64,000 nucleotides of DNA from Phialophora verrucosa (GCA_002099365.1 MSED01000005.1:1860001-1924000); one strand, 5' to 3'. Positions 10,478-21,497 are shown, counted from the first letter of the stretch. Program-made: numbers and translations. Notes: generated by a model not told the origin, from the sequence alone.

Positions 10478-11155
10478 GGCCAGGTCAAGGAGGGAGTCGC
10501 CATCATTCACTTCATCAATCAGAGAGAGCTTCTGAAAAAAGACGAATGACGCGCGCCATGGGAGGACGGAGAAGAGAGGGCTTTTCCCTTTCTCTCCGTT
10601 ATCGATAAGTAGTCGGCGGATATTCGGACCATCTCTCTCATCGCGCTGCGATCAGTGACGGCGAGTATCATTCTCGAATACCTAGCCGAAGAATGGTTCA
10701 CCAAGCATTGATCAACAAGAATTTATAGGTTGCGATTACTTCTATGAGGGGTCACGGTAGAGGGCATTCGTGACTAGTTTAGAAAACCGACTCAACGGAC
10801 TCGGCTGAACAATAACATACACGTCCGCTAATAGATACCTCCATCGTATGGCGCGAACGTCCAGAGCCTTGGAGAACCGCGAATCTGCCACCTTCCTTCG
10901 TCCCTGTTCACCTACAGTATCTCCATGTGACGAGCTTATCGCTCCGAGCGACATCACGGATCGGCAGCCTCGTAGCCTTGTCGCCTCGAGCTTTTCAGCG
11001 TGCCTTTGCCACCAGGCACCCTCTTCTTGACTCACATCCTCCGCCCTCTCCCACTCGACCTGGCCGTCTCTCGCGCTCTTCTCTTTCACCTCCTCGCAGC
11101 CATCACTTTCGCCCTCGACTCCGTCTTCCACGGACAGTCTTCTTTCGCCGTCACA
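10478..11155. other. Divergent promoter region of ARH1 and the MDP-1-type phosphatase gene
   Basis: Shared upstream region of two divergent genes. No gene, and no motif I can name with confidence. In-frame upstream start codons exist for both genes (10510 on the minus strand and 11000 on the plus strand). Confidence 0.5.
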
Positions 11156-11977
11156 ATGCCTCGGTCGCGCAAGCAAAAAACTCACGACCATCTCCCCGCG
11201 GATTCTCCAATCCCCTCAACATTCACAGACTCCCTCCCCCTGCCCAGTCTCATAGTATTCGACCTCGACTACACGCTCTGGCCGTTCTGGGTAGACACCC
11301 ACGTCTCCAGCCCCGTCAAACCAGCCGTGCCAACTACATCTCAATCCAAAGACAACACGTCCGGTGTCCCGCAGATCAACACCAAAATGCTAGACCGGTG
11401 GGGCGAGTCCTTCACCTTCTACCCGCAGGTGCCCTCGATATTAGCATCCGCACGTGAGAGGGGCATCGTCATGAGTCTGGCCAGCCGGACGCACGCGCCT
11501 GAATTGGCGGCCGAGATGTTGCGTGGCCTGCAAGTCCCCTTCCCACTGTCATCTGTGTCCAATGACGCTTCTACAACTACTGCGACGGCGACAATGGGTA
11601 CGAGTGATGGAAAAGAAGGCGCCCCCAAGGCTCTCAAGGCGTGGAGTTTCTTCACGCACCCGCAGATCTACCCCGGGACGAAGACGACGCACTTCCGCAA
11701 GATCCAGCAAAAATTGGCCAAACCGTCGCGGTCGGATCAGAATCCTTTACAAGGGCGGACGGTTCCCTTCGAGGATATGCTGTTCTTCGACGATGAGGGC
11801 CGGAATCGCAACGTGGAGACGGATTTGGGCGTCACTTTCTGCCTCGTCCCTGACGGCGTCGACTGTGATGAGGTCGATAGAGGTGTTTGGGAGTGGAGGC
11901 GGCGGAGGGGGATTACGCCAAAGGACTTGGCTGCACGAAATGGGGAGCACGACGGTCTAGCGGAGTTGGAAGGGTGA
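11156..11977 (+). CDS. Magnesium-dependent phosphatase-1 (MDP-1) type HAD phosphatase
   Basis: A HAD-superfamily phosphatase of the acid phosphatase/MDP-1 group, thought to act on protein phosphotyrosine or on sugar/amine phosphates of glycated proteins. It is 273 aa, with no intron needed. The catalytic DxDxT motif is VFDLDYTLWPFWVDTH; the motif II Ser/Thr is in SLASRTHAPELA; the Mg-binding acidic motif is DMLFFDDEGRNRNVE. An Asn/Thr/Ala-rich insert (about VSNDASTTTATATMG) is longer than in animal MDP-1. The frame stays open upstream to an ATG at 11000, but the extra 52 residues look like a hydrophobic chance extension; the ATG at 11156 starts a Lys/Arg-rich N-terminus and fits the family length. 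Confidence 0.88.
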   Translation: MPRSRKQKTHDHLPADSPIPSTFTDSLPLPSLIVFDLDYTLWPFWVDTHVSSPVKPAVPTTSQSKDNTSGVPQINTKMLDRWGESFTFYPQVPSILASARERGIVMSLASRTHAPELAAEMLRGLQVPFPLSSVSNDASTTTATATMGTSDGKEGAPKALKAWSFFTHPQIYPGTKTTHFRKIQQKLAKPSRSDQNPLQGRTVPFEDMLFFDDEGRNRNVETDLGVTFCLVPDGVDCDEVDRGVWEWRRRRGITPKDLAARNGEHDGLAELEG

Positions 11978-12987
11978 AAGATCCCTGTTGCTATCTAAGA
12001 GTATTCAGATCTACTAGAAGTCTGATTGCAAGATTATGCCGGAACGATTTTCACGAAAGGCCAGGCGCCAGTGGTCCCGATATATCTAGGTTGGGCACGG
12101 TTGAGCTTTGGGGAAAGAAGGTAGTCTCTAGAGTGGCGAGGTCCTCGAATATATGTATGCATGCATGCATGACCTGACGGCCAGCATAATCGAGGTTGTC
12201 ATGTGAGTCAACGAGGCAGAATGTCATCAAGTCACAGCTCATTCGTAAAGACTTCGACTTCGGCACCCTCTTCATCTTGTCCACGTGCCAGGTGTATCTG
12301 ATTGCCAGTCCCGAGCGTACCAGTGAAGTGCTATGGAAGTCCTTCCGAAACCAGAATCAGAGATTGCCGGCAGCTGCGATGATAAGAGGCTCACGAGTCG
12401 GGAGAAGGAAACCAGAACATAACACAACCTGGGTCAGTCTTTTCGCATACACACTGCTGAGTCTGCCCTTCTCTGCTCGCAATGTCAATATCGTACATGA
12501 ACAACAATTAATCTCCTCGCACTTGAGCCGTCCGCAGGTGTCAAAGGAGCCACAGTACTGTATCAATGAATTACCAGTGGCACGACCAGGGTCGGAAGCG
12601 CATATTTACTCTGCGAGTGCCTGGCTTCCTTTCTAGACCCAAGGTTTGACGCGTCAGGCTTCGCATCTTGTGTTGGGCACGTTCAGGTCTGCTCCGTCTG
12701 TGCCGGTGGGATAAGAGGGAAATAGATCCAAACAAGCCATATCACACGTGCTGTATGTCGTCTCATGAGCTGTGCCCAAAACCATTCCATGATGTATGTC
12801 GTGACCGAAAGTGTATGGGGTATCACAAAAGAAGCGGTAATTGTACACTGGGTCATTTGCCTGATCGTTGCCAGTTGTTGCAGAACCGTACGGTGCTGGA
12901 CCGGTGCAGGTTTTGCTTTGTTCAGCAAACGAACTTGTGGACCATGCCTGACGATTGCCGGTCGTGAGAGCCTTGACAAGGGCGACA
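11978..12987. other. Intergenic between convergent genes
   Basis: About 1 kb between the phosphatase and SAPS genes. It contains an ATGC-type simple repeat at 12153-12172. Open frames of 100-148 codons are present but have no recognisable domain or fungal-protein composition. Confidence 0.55.
12153..12172. repeat. Simple repeat, ATGC units
   Basis: Consecutive ATGC units (ATGT then ATGC copies), palindromic, downstream of the phosphatase gene. Probably a microsatellite. Confidence 0.7.
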
Positions 12988-15900
12988 TCAACCCCTCGAT
13001 CTCCTCTTCGAGCTCGTCCCCATCGCAATTTCAACCAAATCTCCATCGTCGTCGTCATGGTCCGCTTGTCCAGAGAACTCCGAGTCCTGCTCGTCGTCAT
13101 CTTTCATCCCAAAGGCTCCTCCCAGTTTCTCTTTCTCTGCAGGACTTAACACCTCTTCGTCGGAACTGTTACTTTCGACGTCTTCGGTAGGAGCCACCAT
13201 CTCTCCCATTTCTTCGTCCTCGAAGACTTCGAGGGGTCGCCGCTCAAGACTTCGTCGTGCTTCCAGCGGAGGATTCTCGGAGTCAATATCGGAGCCAGAC
13301 CCGTCCGATGATGAATCGTCCAGTGACCCGTCAAAGTCGTCGTTCGAGGATTGGTTATGCGAGTTGGAAGTAGGAGAAAACAGGCTAGTCAGACCTCTGG
13401 TGACGGAGAAGCTGTGGTGATTGCCTGAACTTTGATTCGAGGAGTTGAAGTTACTGCGCTTCCCAAATGTTGTGATGTCCTGTTCCTCTTCATCCAGCGA
13501 GAAGGGGTCGGCGCCGTTGTCATCGTTGTTCCCGAGGGCAGCGAACGGATCGTCTGCCTCGGATCCGAACTCTGCTGCAGCCACTTCTTGCTCAGCCTCT
13601 TGCTTGTGTCTCGCTAAACGATCAGCCAACCGCCGGCGAGCACGTGATGGCTCAATGTTGAGTGGTGCTGGCGGAGGTGGCAGAAAAGGTATTGGCTGAT
13701 CAGACTGTTGGCAACAACGCATCATTAGCCTAAAAAATAAACAACCGTCGTCTGGTCTTGGTCCCACTTACGTTCTCCGATGCAAGACCAGTATCAGCAG
13801 CTGATAGCTGATTGACCGTTCGTGCATGCTCTTCGTCTTCTGCATCATCCATGTCTTCGTCATCATCATCTGATGAACTTCCAAACCCGCTCGAAAGCGA
13901 CCCACTCGAATTGTATCCTGCACTAGTGGCACTCCCGTTGTTAGACAGGTCAATGCTGTCAAGAGCATGTTGACCACCACCGAGTCCGACACCAGCCAAT
14001 GCGCTTCCAGGGCCGCCAAAGCCCTGACCTGAATTGACAGCGTTGAGAACAGCCTGTCTAGGGCCAAGGCCATTATCAGGTCGGAAGCCTCCCAATATCG
14101 CGTTGTCTCGTTCTCTGGTCTCAGCCAGTGTCTTGGTAACGTATTCCTCCCAAGCCTGAGAGTATATGCAGTCTTGAACAGTGGGTGAGAGTAACTCCCT
14201 GGGATGACGCTCGCCGAACTTAACGACCTCTTCTGCCACCAGCGTCAAGTGGCCCATGTATCCCAGACGCATATTTCTGGCCTGTTCTTCTTCGTCACTT
14301 CGTCTCTGACCTTCGATTATCGCGTCAGTAATGCGGCCAGTCTCAAAGAGATCAAATGCCAGAAATCTATTATGGCCCCTGTCCATAGGTCCATTGAACA
14401 CTTGTTGCACAACGTCGTAAACGACGTTGTGAAGGAAGTTGTTCCACGGAAAGCGAAAGAAGAAGCTCTGTTCGCAATTAGCCTTCATTCACACGTTGGG
14501 AAGCTTTTCTTACCAGAATCGTAGGAACAACTCTATTCTCCACAAACATGATTTTCAAGTGATCTCCGACAATTGGAGCGTTCTCCGAAGATGTTTGCTC
14601 GGCCTGAGACGCGTGCATTGTGTCATCTTGGGTCGTTTGGAAGGATTCTCCCTCAAAATGGCTTGATTGTGGGCGGATCTTTGTCGCCGATGGGCTAGTA
14701 GGTGGCTCAGGGCTATTGGCTGTAGGCGTTCTATTAGGATCAGCCGATTTCGAGAACAGAGGCTCTGGTTTGTCTTCGGGTTGAGGGGAGATCTCTCCGG
14801 AATGGCCTTGCGCCACTGTAAGAGTTGCTGGCTCAGTGTCGTCGGTGGTCATATCGGTATCCTCCAGGCTAAGACGTCTTACGTTCTCGTCCAAGTTTCC
14901 AGTCGGCGTTTGTGGTTGATTTGGGGCCTGCCGAGGAGATAACGATTCCTCTACATCAAATTTCGGATTTGGAGCTGCATCTGTTGCTTCAGAGACAGCC
15001 ACTTTTTCGAACCCATCCTCGTCGTTAAGATTAGCTATGCGCAGCTCCTCTGTGGATGTCGATGCTGATGGAGTAAAGGCGTTTTCGAATCTCGAAGAGC
15101 TCGCCGAAATATCCACAGCGGAGTCGTCTGATTGCTTTTGAGACAAGAACGCTCCTTGCTCTCTCAGCCTCTCTCTTTCGGCATCTCTTGCTTTGATAAA
15201 TTCTTCACTTCCTCGCTCATTGAGTAGCCCCATGTTGCTACAGTGCAGCAGCTCGGCCATCAACTCGCAAGTCTTGAATCGATCGAACCCTAGTGGCTCG
15301 ATTTGTGTTCCCCAGGCGGATTTAAGATGACCCCTCTCTACCACGCTTGTCTTCTCGCCGATGGTGACAGTGTGCTTGGAGCTCAGAATCAGGCTCATGA
15401 AATCGGGCACATGCTGGGCGAACAACCTGAGAAGTGTACCGAGATAGATAGGGTCGTGGCTGGTTGGAGGCGCATCGGGATTGTGGCCCTGATCGGGATC
15501 GTAGTCGGAGTTGTTCTTACGGATCACTTCGATGACGATCCCAACTCCGACGGTCAGTGGATTGCCGCCTTCGAGCATGTAAGAAATAAGCTGCCGAATG
15601 CACTTCTCTGAGACGAGCTGCCTCGTGAGGCTGTTTGGGCCGATGCAGGATTGCTCATTCTGCGCAGCATTTGCTGAGATTGTGATGATAGCCTTCAGAA
15701 AGTCGCCAGCTGATGTTTGAGTGGATGCGTTGCAGTCCGGGGACAAATTCGACAGGAGCATGGGAATCAAATCCTGGCCATGGAGCCAGTCCACGATTCC
15801 CGTGCCTCCTTCTGACTTCTCCAAGCTGATAATCTTCAACAACAGATCCATAACCATTGGACAGTCAACATGCTGCAGGATGGCGGGGACGATGCCGGGC

Positions 15901-16427
15901 AAAGACTTGAAGAAATCGAGCATGTCCTCGGTCTTTTTCTCAAGTAAGGTCTCATTTACCTTTGTAAAATAGCCGGCTTGAAGGGGATCCAATGGAGCAG
16001 ATCTGCGCAGAAAGTCCCAAAACTCCGCAAGATACGGGGTATTCGCCATCAAAGATTCAGTAATGGACCAGGTTTCACAGGACAGGATCTCGCACGCGAC
16101 AAATGCATATTTCAATCTCCTTTTTTCAGCCTTCTCTTGTTCTTCGTCCGAGGGCTTCGGCTCATCTTCTTCTTCTGTGGGGGGTCCTTTGCCTTTCTCA
16201 CTGTCGTCATCGTGGACGTCTGGCTTAGAGCCCGGAGCAATTACATAGTGGAGGAGGGCGTGGAGATTTGTCTCATCGCGCAGATACTCAATGAGCTTTG
16301 TGTGATGAGATTTGAGTTCTTGAATGAGGTCCGACTCTTCGAGCAAGTCTTCGAGCTTGACATTGGGCTTGTCGAGAAGTGTATCGATGCTGGAGATCTG
16401 AGAATATCCTCCGAATCGCCAAAACAT
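12988..16427 (-). CDS. SIT4-associating protein, SAPS family (PP2A-like/PP6 phosphatase regulatory subunit)
   Basis: SAP proteins bind the catalytic phosphatase Sit4/PP6 and direct it in nutrient (TOR) signalling, cell-cycle entry and ER-Golgi traffic. Inferred exons on the minus strand: 16427-14514, 14467-13772 and 13704-12988, all phase 0, giving 1108 aa. The N-terminal block MFWRFGGYSQISSIDTLLDK and the helical-repeat region that follows (EILSCETWSI, LVSEKCIRQLISYMLEGGNP) are typical of the SAPS domain. The second conserved block (HNVVYDVVQQVFNGPMD) is completed only after the first splice. Between them lies an acidic Ser/Thr/Pro-rich linker, and the last 300 residues are strongly acidic and disordered. 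Introns of 46 and 67 nt have GTAAGA/GTAAGT donors. It is probably the single orthologue of yeast SAP155/185/190. Confidence 0.93.
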
Positions 16428-17788
16428 GGTTGCTGGTATCTTTCCTTCGCGACCGAGAGGTGGCCGGGGTCTTAGTAATGGTACAGTCTTGGGGGTATAT
16501 GATAGTCAGATAATAAGCCGTGGGTAGTCGTAGCTCGTGAGTTGGATATTGAGTAAGACATAGACAGGCGGTCCAGCGCTAGAAGGTACAAAGAGGTCAG
16601 CTCTCTATATCGAAATGTGCGCATCTTGAGGATGGTTGTGTTGGACACGGCTGGGGTTCGCGACGGCGCACGTTTACCTATCGTTACAAAGGAGTGACTG
16701 AAGTGAGATTGAGAGCACAGTCAGAACCTCGGTGAATGATCTCGCGGCTGAAGGTGGGATCTCCTGTCAAGAGCAACGCAGGTTGTGTTTGTGAAGTTGA
16801 CGATTTCGGTGGCTCACTCGAGTTCCGGCGGGCAGGGCAGAAAGAAGAGAGGGACTTGGCGCAAGCAATGTCACTCGCGCTGCTTTTGGCGCCGTATGCA
16901 GGCCACACAATTAATGTATCGTTGCAGCCTTTCGACGTTGTGGTACATGCATCCAAGAATAGCTGGGGTCGTGCTACGAAAGCCACGAATGAAACAGGCG
17001 CGCGAGCAAAAAGTGATAGAAGGCCAAGTGACTTTGGCAGAGTGAGTTGGAGGACGAGCTGGACACCAGACAGTCAGTGCAGGCGCTCTTGTGCCGGCGC
17101 CTCCACAAACAAGCGCCCCTTTTTTCTCGCGCCGGCCACGCTTCCGCTCATCCATGTGCCCAATTCCGTCATCAGACATGCCGATGCCACATGGCTGCCC
17201 TAGGCTGGCCGAATTCGAACAGGGAGCGACCTGCCGGCGGCCTTGGGTTTCGTTTTGATCGTGCCGAATGCTCCTGTACATTTACATACAGTAGAAGCCA
17301 GCGTTGGCTCTCGAGACGCGTCGCACTGGCTGCCACCAAGAGCCTCGATTGAGTAAGGTGGCACGTGCAACTTCCTCTGAGGGCGGATGGACAATTTGCG
17401 AGCTTGCAGATCTCTAATACTGCGTTGACGTGGCCCCGGACATCCGGGCACGGGCAGATTTGAAAGTACAAGTCCTGTCACCCGCCGCGAATACTGCCTA
17501 TCCAAGGTGAGCAGAGAACATCTACAGTGTTGGGTGTTACTGCAAGAGCAGCCGCTGCTGAACAGACTTATCTGGCGGCCCAAACGCATACCAAGGGTAG
17601 CTATGTAGCAATGCTCGTAGAGGCTGATAGTGAGAGCGGATAAACCTCGGTTGCGTGGGATGCAGGCAGACCTCGACTTCAACCATTCCTCGAGCTGCCC
17701 CTCGAATCTACCACGCATACAACACAACAACGGACGCCGTTTGCCACGTACACTGACGCAATCTGGTCACAGGGAGACCGTTTTGAAG
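16428..17788. other. Divergent upstream region of the SAPS and VPS60 genes
   Basis: 1.36 kb holding both promoters. Several open frames of 100-176 codons overlap on both strands (e.g. 17200-17730 minus) but none resembles a known protein. A GTTCGAATT word on the minus strand near 17211 recalls a tRNA B box but no cloverleaf can be formed. Confidence 0.5.
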
Positions 17789-18490
17789 ATGAATCGCCTA
17801 TTCGGGTCAAAGAATACTGCTCCAAAACCGAATCTCAACAGCGCAATCCAGAATGCACGTTTCCCGCCTCTGCCCGATCAAGCCCTACTAACGCGATAAT
17901 AGGTCGATACTAGAATTGATTCGGTCGATGTAAAACTCGCTAAAGTCAATGCCGAACTCTCCACATACCAACAAAAGCTCTCCAAGATGCGCGAAGGACC
18001 AGGGAAGCAGGCCATAAAACAAAAGGCTCTGAAGGTCTTGCAACAACGCAAAATGTATGAGAACCAGAGAGCGCAGCTCCAACAGCAATCATGGAACATG
18101 GAACAAGCGGGGATGATGCAGGACAATCTGAAGAATGTCATGACCACCGTCGATGCCATGAAGACCACGAACAAAGCGTTGAAACAGCAGTATGGCAAGA
18201 TCAATATCGACAAGATTGAGCAAATGCAAGATGAAATGGCGGATCTGATGGAAATCGGCAATGAGATCAACGAGAGCATAAGTCGCGCCTACGATGTGCC
18301 GGAGGATGTTGATGAGGCGGAACTGGATGCTGAGCTCGAGGCGCTCGGGGAGGATATGATGTTTGAGCAAGAGATGGGTATAGGTGAAAGCACGCCGGGG
18401 TTCTTGCAGGACGAGGTTGCGCCACCACAGTTCGTGGATGAGCCTCCGGAGCACGCGAAGGTAAAGGAGGCCGCTGGTGGTGTTGGCTAA
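17789..18490 (+). CDS. VPS60: ESCRT-III-associated Snf7-family protein Vps60/CHMP5
   Basis: Vps60 (Mos10/CHMP5) is a late ESCRT-III subunit that binds Vta1 and stimulates the Vps4 ATPase during multivesicular body sorting at endosomes. The N-terminus MNRLFGSKN and the helical core (QKLSKMREGPGKQAIKQKA, then QQRKMYENQRAQLQQQSWN) are characteristic; the protein is basic in the first half and acidic in the second, with a C-terminal EDVDEAELDAELEALGED helix. It has 217 aa, against about 219 for CHMP5. The 48-nt intron 17855-17902 must start with GC (GCACGT) and end with ATAATAG; its branch site CTACTAAC is strong. Splicing in phase 0 gives SAIQN-VDTRIDSVDVKLAK. The only nearby GT donor, four bases on, leads to a stop within a few codons. 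Confidence 0.93.
17855..17902 (+). other. GC-AG intron of VPS60
   Basis: A non-canonical intron with a GCACGT 5' end, CTACTAAC branch sequence and ATAATAG 3' end. Phase, length and protein continuity all support it. Without removal the frame stops at 17897-17899. Confidence 0.85.
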
Positions 18491-18605
18491 ATCTATCCTC
18501 GCCCGGAGGTTTTGCATTTGCGCCTCATCTCTGCTATAACGTCGTCATTGTTGCGTCCAAGCGTGTCATTGATCATGAGCCATATCGACTTCAAGACAAC
18601 TCCAA

Positions 18606-19407
18606 TTATGTATTCTTCTTCAAATCCTGGGTCCACGCTCTCACAGCTTTGGGGCCCTCGTGCGCTGCTTTAAACAGCTGTCGCTCGTTCTCATCGAGGC
18701 CCCTGAGAAATTCCGCGCCGTCTCCCACCGCGCCTCGAGGGTTGTGAGCTTGATCAGCAATTTCAGCCGCCCGCTCTTTGAAAGTCTGGTCCACACCGTT
18801 ACATTAATACGAAGATGCACGAGTTGGACCACAATATTTCAAGCAAGAACAAGCGAACACGGTTGAGAATACTCACGTCTAATAGGGTATCCAGCACTGC
18901 ACGGTCATCGAACAACTCCATAATTCGTGCACCAAGAGCATAGAAATGCGGTGCCTGGCCGCGTAGATCAACAGTTTTTGGGTCCGCCTTCAAAGCGTTG
19001 ATGACCCGTTGCTGGAGAGGTACCGGAAAATCCAAGGTAACTAAGCGAGGAGAGCCAGGAGTATTCCTTTTGGCGGGCGCGAATCAGTCTTCGGCGTCGC
19101 GTAACCATAGATGTGTCGGTATTGCCATCACCAGTGGCAAGGCAGCCTCAGATTTTAGCTTACCCAGTAGATACTGCCAGCATGATACCTAGCCACATAG
19201 GTAAATCAATCTTCGTGCCAGCTTTCACCTGGACACCATCGGGGCCGATCAGTTCTGCCTGTCCTCGATTGTAGAGTTGAAAATGAAGGGACTTACCGTT
19301 CCACCAGCATTACCCTCAATGTACCCCAGCCCGGGCACATCGAGCTCAAACGTGCAAGGCAGCTTTTGGGAGTCTGTCAGAATGGCATCTACATCGTAGT
19401 ACGACAT
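18606..19407 (-). CDS. PSF3: GINS complex subunit Psf3
   Basis: Psf3 is one of four GINS subunits of the CMG replicative helicase and acts at origins and forks in the nucleus. Four exons are inferred on the minus strand: 19407-19297, 19228-19164, 19066-18877 and 18785-18606, giving 181 aa (about 194 in yeast). The start MSYYDVDAILTDSQKLPCTF and the splice-joined GTKIDLPMWLGIMLA are diagnostic. The third exon carries LDFPVPLQQRVINALKADP and the last TFKERAAEIADQAHNPR. Introns are 68, 97 and 91 nt. The acceptor of intron 2 (CAAAAG at 19067) was chosen because it alone keeps the frame and restores the Psf3 stretch NTPGSPRLVTLDFP. It is convergent with VPS60 (115-bp gap) and divergent from the dynactin gene. 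Confidence 0.93.
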
Positions 19408-19637
19408 CTCCTTCTGTCACAACTCCTTTTCCAGCGTCGATCGAGCGTCGTCTCGTGTACTGTGTGTTGACTGAATGAGAATGAAAGTTGAGTTGAAGAG
19501 GAGCCAGCCAATCATTTCGCGTCATTCTTGTATTTTGGACGCGTTTGCTCCGCTTCAAACCTCATTTAAACCTCAGATCATCCTCAGTCTTCTCTTATTC
19601 TGCTCAGGATGAGATCGTATGACAACCGGCTGACAGA

Positions 19638-20345
19638 ATGAGTGCTCCAGCCGCGCCATCGACATCGCAAGCATCCAGCAGACCTCCGGTAACGCTAGGG
19701 CAGGCTACGCATCTTGATCCCGGTGCCTATGTCCGTGGCACACATGCCATCGCTCTAGGCGAACATGTTCTTGTACACCCGCGGGCCCAGCTCATTGCGA
19801 TCCATGGCCCGCTTTCGATTAGTGACAAGTGTATCATTTCCGAGAAGTGCGTAATTGGCGGCCCTGTTCCAGGCGCCTCAACCACAGATCCAAGTTCGAA
19901 AGCCTCTGCGGGTGGGAGCAACCCACCCACCCCATTACTCAGTCAACCCGGCGAAGGCGATGATGACGAGCGTGATCCCGTGAAAACAACAATTGGCTCA
20001 AATGTCTACATGCACGCCAGTTCCCAGGTTCATGCTGGGGCCGCGATCAAGGACAATGTGCTGATAGAGCCTCACGTTACCATCCTCGGGAACGTTACGG
20101 TCGGAGCGCATGCGAAGATCTGTGCTGGCGTGACCGTGGATCGAGACGTGGATGAATGGACTGTGGTGTATGGTTGTGGTGACGTGAAGCGGCAGCGAAA
20201 GAAACCGGCTGTGGATGGTAACAACGAAGACGATCCCCCAGATGTCGTGGAGATGCTGCGGCTTAAAGCCATGGAAAAGGAGCGAGAGGGGACTGTTAGC
20301 ATCTTCAGAACAGCAGCGCGGGCGAGTTTGGCGAAGAAGAAATGA
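19638..20345 (+). CDS. DCTN6: Dynactin subunit p27 (DCTN6-like), left-handed beta-helix
   Basis: p27 pairs with p25 at the pointed end of the dynactin filament and helps dynein bind endosomes and other cargo. It is a single exon of 235 aa. Hexapeptide-repeat turns of a left-handed beta-helix are visible in two blocks: HLDPGAYVRGTHAIALGEHV through EKCVIGGP, and TTIGSNVYMHASSQVHAGAA through KICAGVTVDR. They are separated by a Ser/Gly/Pro/Asp-rich insert of about 35 residues not seen in the animal protein. A basic helical tail (RAASLAKKK-like end) closes the protein. The start codon lies 230 bp from the PSF3 start on the opposite strand, so the two probably share a bidirectional promoter (19408-19637). 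Confidence 0.87.
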   Translation: MSAPAAPSTSQASSRPPVTLGQATHLDPGAYVRGTHAIALGEHVLVHPRAQLIAIHGPLSISDKCIISEKCVIGGPVPGASTTDPSSKASAGGSNPPTPLLSQPGEGDDDERDPVKTTIGSNVYMHASSQVHAGAAIKDNVLIEPHVTILGNVTVGAHAKICAGVTVDRDVDEWTVVYGCGDVKRQRKKPAVDGNNEDDPPDVVEMLRLKAMEKEREGTVSIFRTAARASLAKKK

Positions 20346-20882
20346 AACTGCATGGATCGCTTCCAAACAAAATGACGAAGCTGGATGGTTTATCGGACGT
20401 GTAATCAGCCTCTGGATTTTTGATCTGGTTCTGCGAAAACCGACTGAATGAGACCGACGATACCTCTGCAATTCAAGGTCAACAAGGCTCAAGAGCCCCG
20501 TTAAGCCGAGAATCAACAAGCGGACTCGCCGTCCATCGTAGCATCAATCCGACCTCACGGAAACCGCTCGGATCTCACAGCAGCTTCCCAGCAAACACTA
20601 TCCCGCATCTTGACGAAGCACTTAGCGCTTCCTGACTGAATGGCCCGGCTAGTCGGAAAATAGCATCCATCATGCCGAAGGACGTCCAACCGCAGCTGTC
20701 CATGGCAGTCACAACAGGTCTGTTCCCTCGTAACAGTCGAACTCCACCTCGCCAAATCCTTTCCTCAAGGTTATCCGATACTCCAATGGCCTGGGATGTG
20801 AGCGCTCTCCTCTCTTTCTCTGGATCTTGGTGTGGATTTGGGTGTCGATCTGGGTGCGGATCCGAAGTTTCGGCACCACGCA
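20346..20882. other. Region downstream of the F-box-like gene; open minus-strand frame 20575-20943
   Basis: No confident gene. A 122-codon minus-strand frame (20575-20943) overlaps the end of the F-box-like gene in another phase and continues beyond its stop. It is rich in Pro/His/Glu and then looks moderately protein-like (RRALTSQAIGVSDNLEERI). It might be an unrecognised last exon. Confidence 0.4.
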
Positions 20883-21497
20883 CTATTTCCCCTTCTGCCG
20901 GAGTGCCTTTGTCTTCCGCTGGGGTGCCACTGTCTGCCGCCAAGGTGCCTTTGCCTTCCGCGGGAGGTACTTTCTCTTCCGGCCTTGCTTCAACATCTTT
21001 GCAGCCATCTTAAGTTCCTTCTGCTCCAAAGCTTTCTTTCGATCTTCCTCTAACTTCTTTGCTGCAATCTTGACGTTCTTTGCCCATTTCCATATGTTCT
21101 TCATGTAGAAAGGGCACAAGAAGTGGCTGCAGTACAGCTTGGATCGGCTCTCGGACCTCGATAAGAAACGTGACACGACATACTCATAATGACCGAGTTT
21201 CTTATGCTCTGCCTCTTCGGTGGCTGCTGCAAGTTGGAAGGCTTCGGTGTTGAGGACGATGAAGGCCATCCCCTTGCACGACAACGCCATGAGCACCAAG
21301 GTACGATAATCTGTCAAAGACAGGATCATGAACCAGAGCTCGGCAGGGAGGAGACCGAAGAGGCTCCTAGCGAAGCTGCTGTTTGAGGCTTCATATTCTT
21401 TCTGCAATGTGACAAGGATCTGGACACTCCTCATCAGTACAGTCATTTTAACAGCTACGAAAAGCACCGCATACCGATTCTGGCATTCTGAAGCCAA
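20883..21497 (-). CDS. F-box-like protein, hypothetical
   Basis: A predicted 204-aa protein. The segment SLFGLLPAELWFMILSLTDY followed by RTLVLMALSCKGM fits the F-box pattern (LP.E....IL..L...) that links substrate receptors to SCF ubiquitin ligases through Skp1. The rest has no clear substrate domain: a short Cys/His-containing stretch (YCSHFLCPFY), then a very Lys-rich helical segment (AAKKLEEDRKKALEQKELKM). The tail is built from a 21-bp tandem repeat that codes for Lys/Arg/Pro-rich heptads. The exact 3' end is uncertain because a second phase is also open through the repeat and extends to 20575. The start could be the ATG at 21497 or the in-frame one 17 codons later. Confidence 0.55.
   Translation of the reverse strand: MASECQNRYAVLFVAVKMTVLMRSVQILVTLQKEYEASNSSFARSLFGLLPAELWFMILSLTDYRTLVLMALSCKGMAFIVLNTEAFQLAAATEEAEHKKLGHYEYVVSRFLSRSESRSKLYCSHFLCPFYMKNIWKWAKNVKIAAKKLEEDRKKALEQKELKMAAKMLKQGRKRKYLPRKAKAPWRQTVAPQRKTKALRQKGK
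20900..20983. repeat. 21-bp imperfect tandem repeat, four units
   Basis: Units at 20900-20920, 20921-20941, 20942-20962 and 20963-20983, sharing GGNGTGCC/A CT-TTCCGC-like sequence with a few substitutions; a degraded fifth unit precedes at about 20883-20899. The period is a multiple of three and two minus-strand phases stay open through it. Confidence 0.8.

Noticed and set aside
11000..11155. 52-residue N-terminal extension of the MDP-1-type phosphatase
   Set aside because: Hydrophobic, Pro/Leu/Ala-rich leader not seen in the family; a normal start lies at 11156.
17200..17730. 176-codon minus-strand frame, and a GTTCGAATT word resembling a tRNA B box near 17211
   Set aside because: The protein is Cys/Arg/Ser-rich with no resemblance to a family. 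No acceptor, D or anticodon stems can be formed around the B-box-like word.
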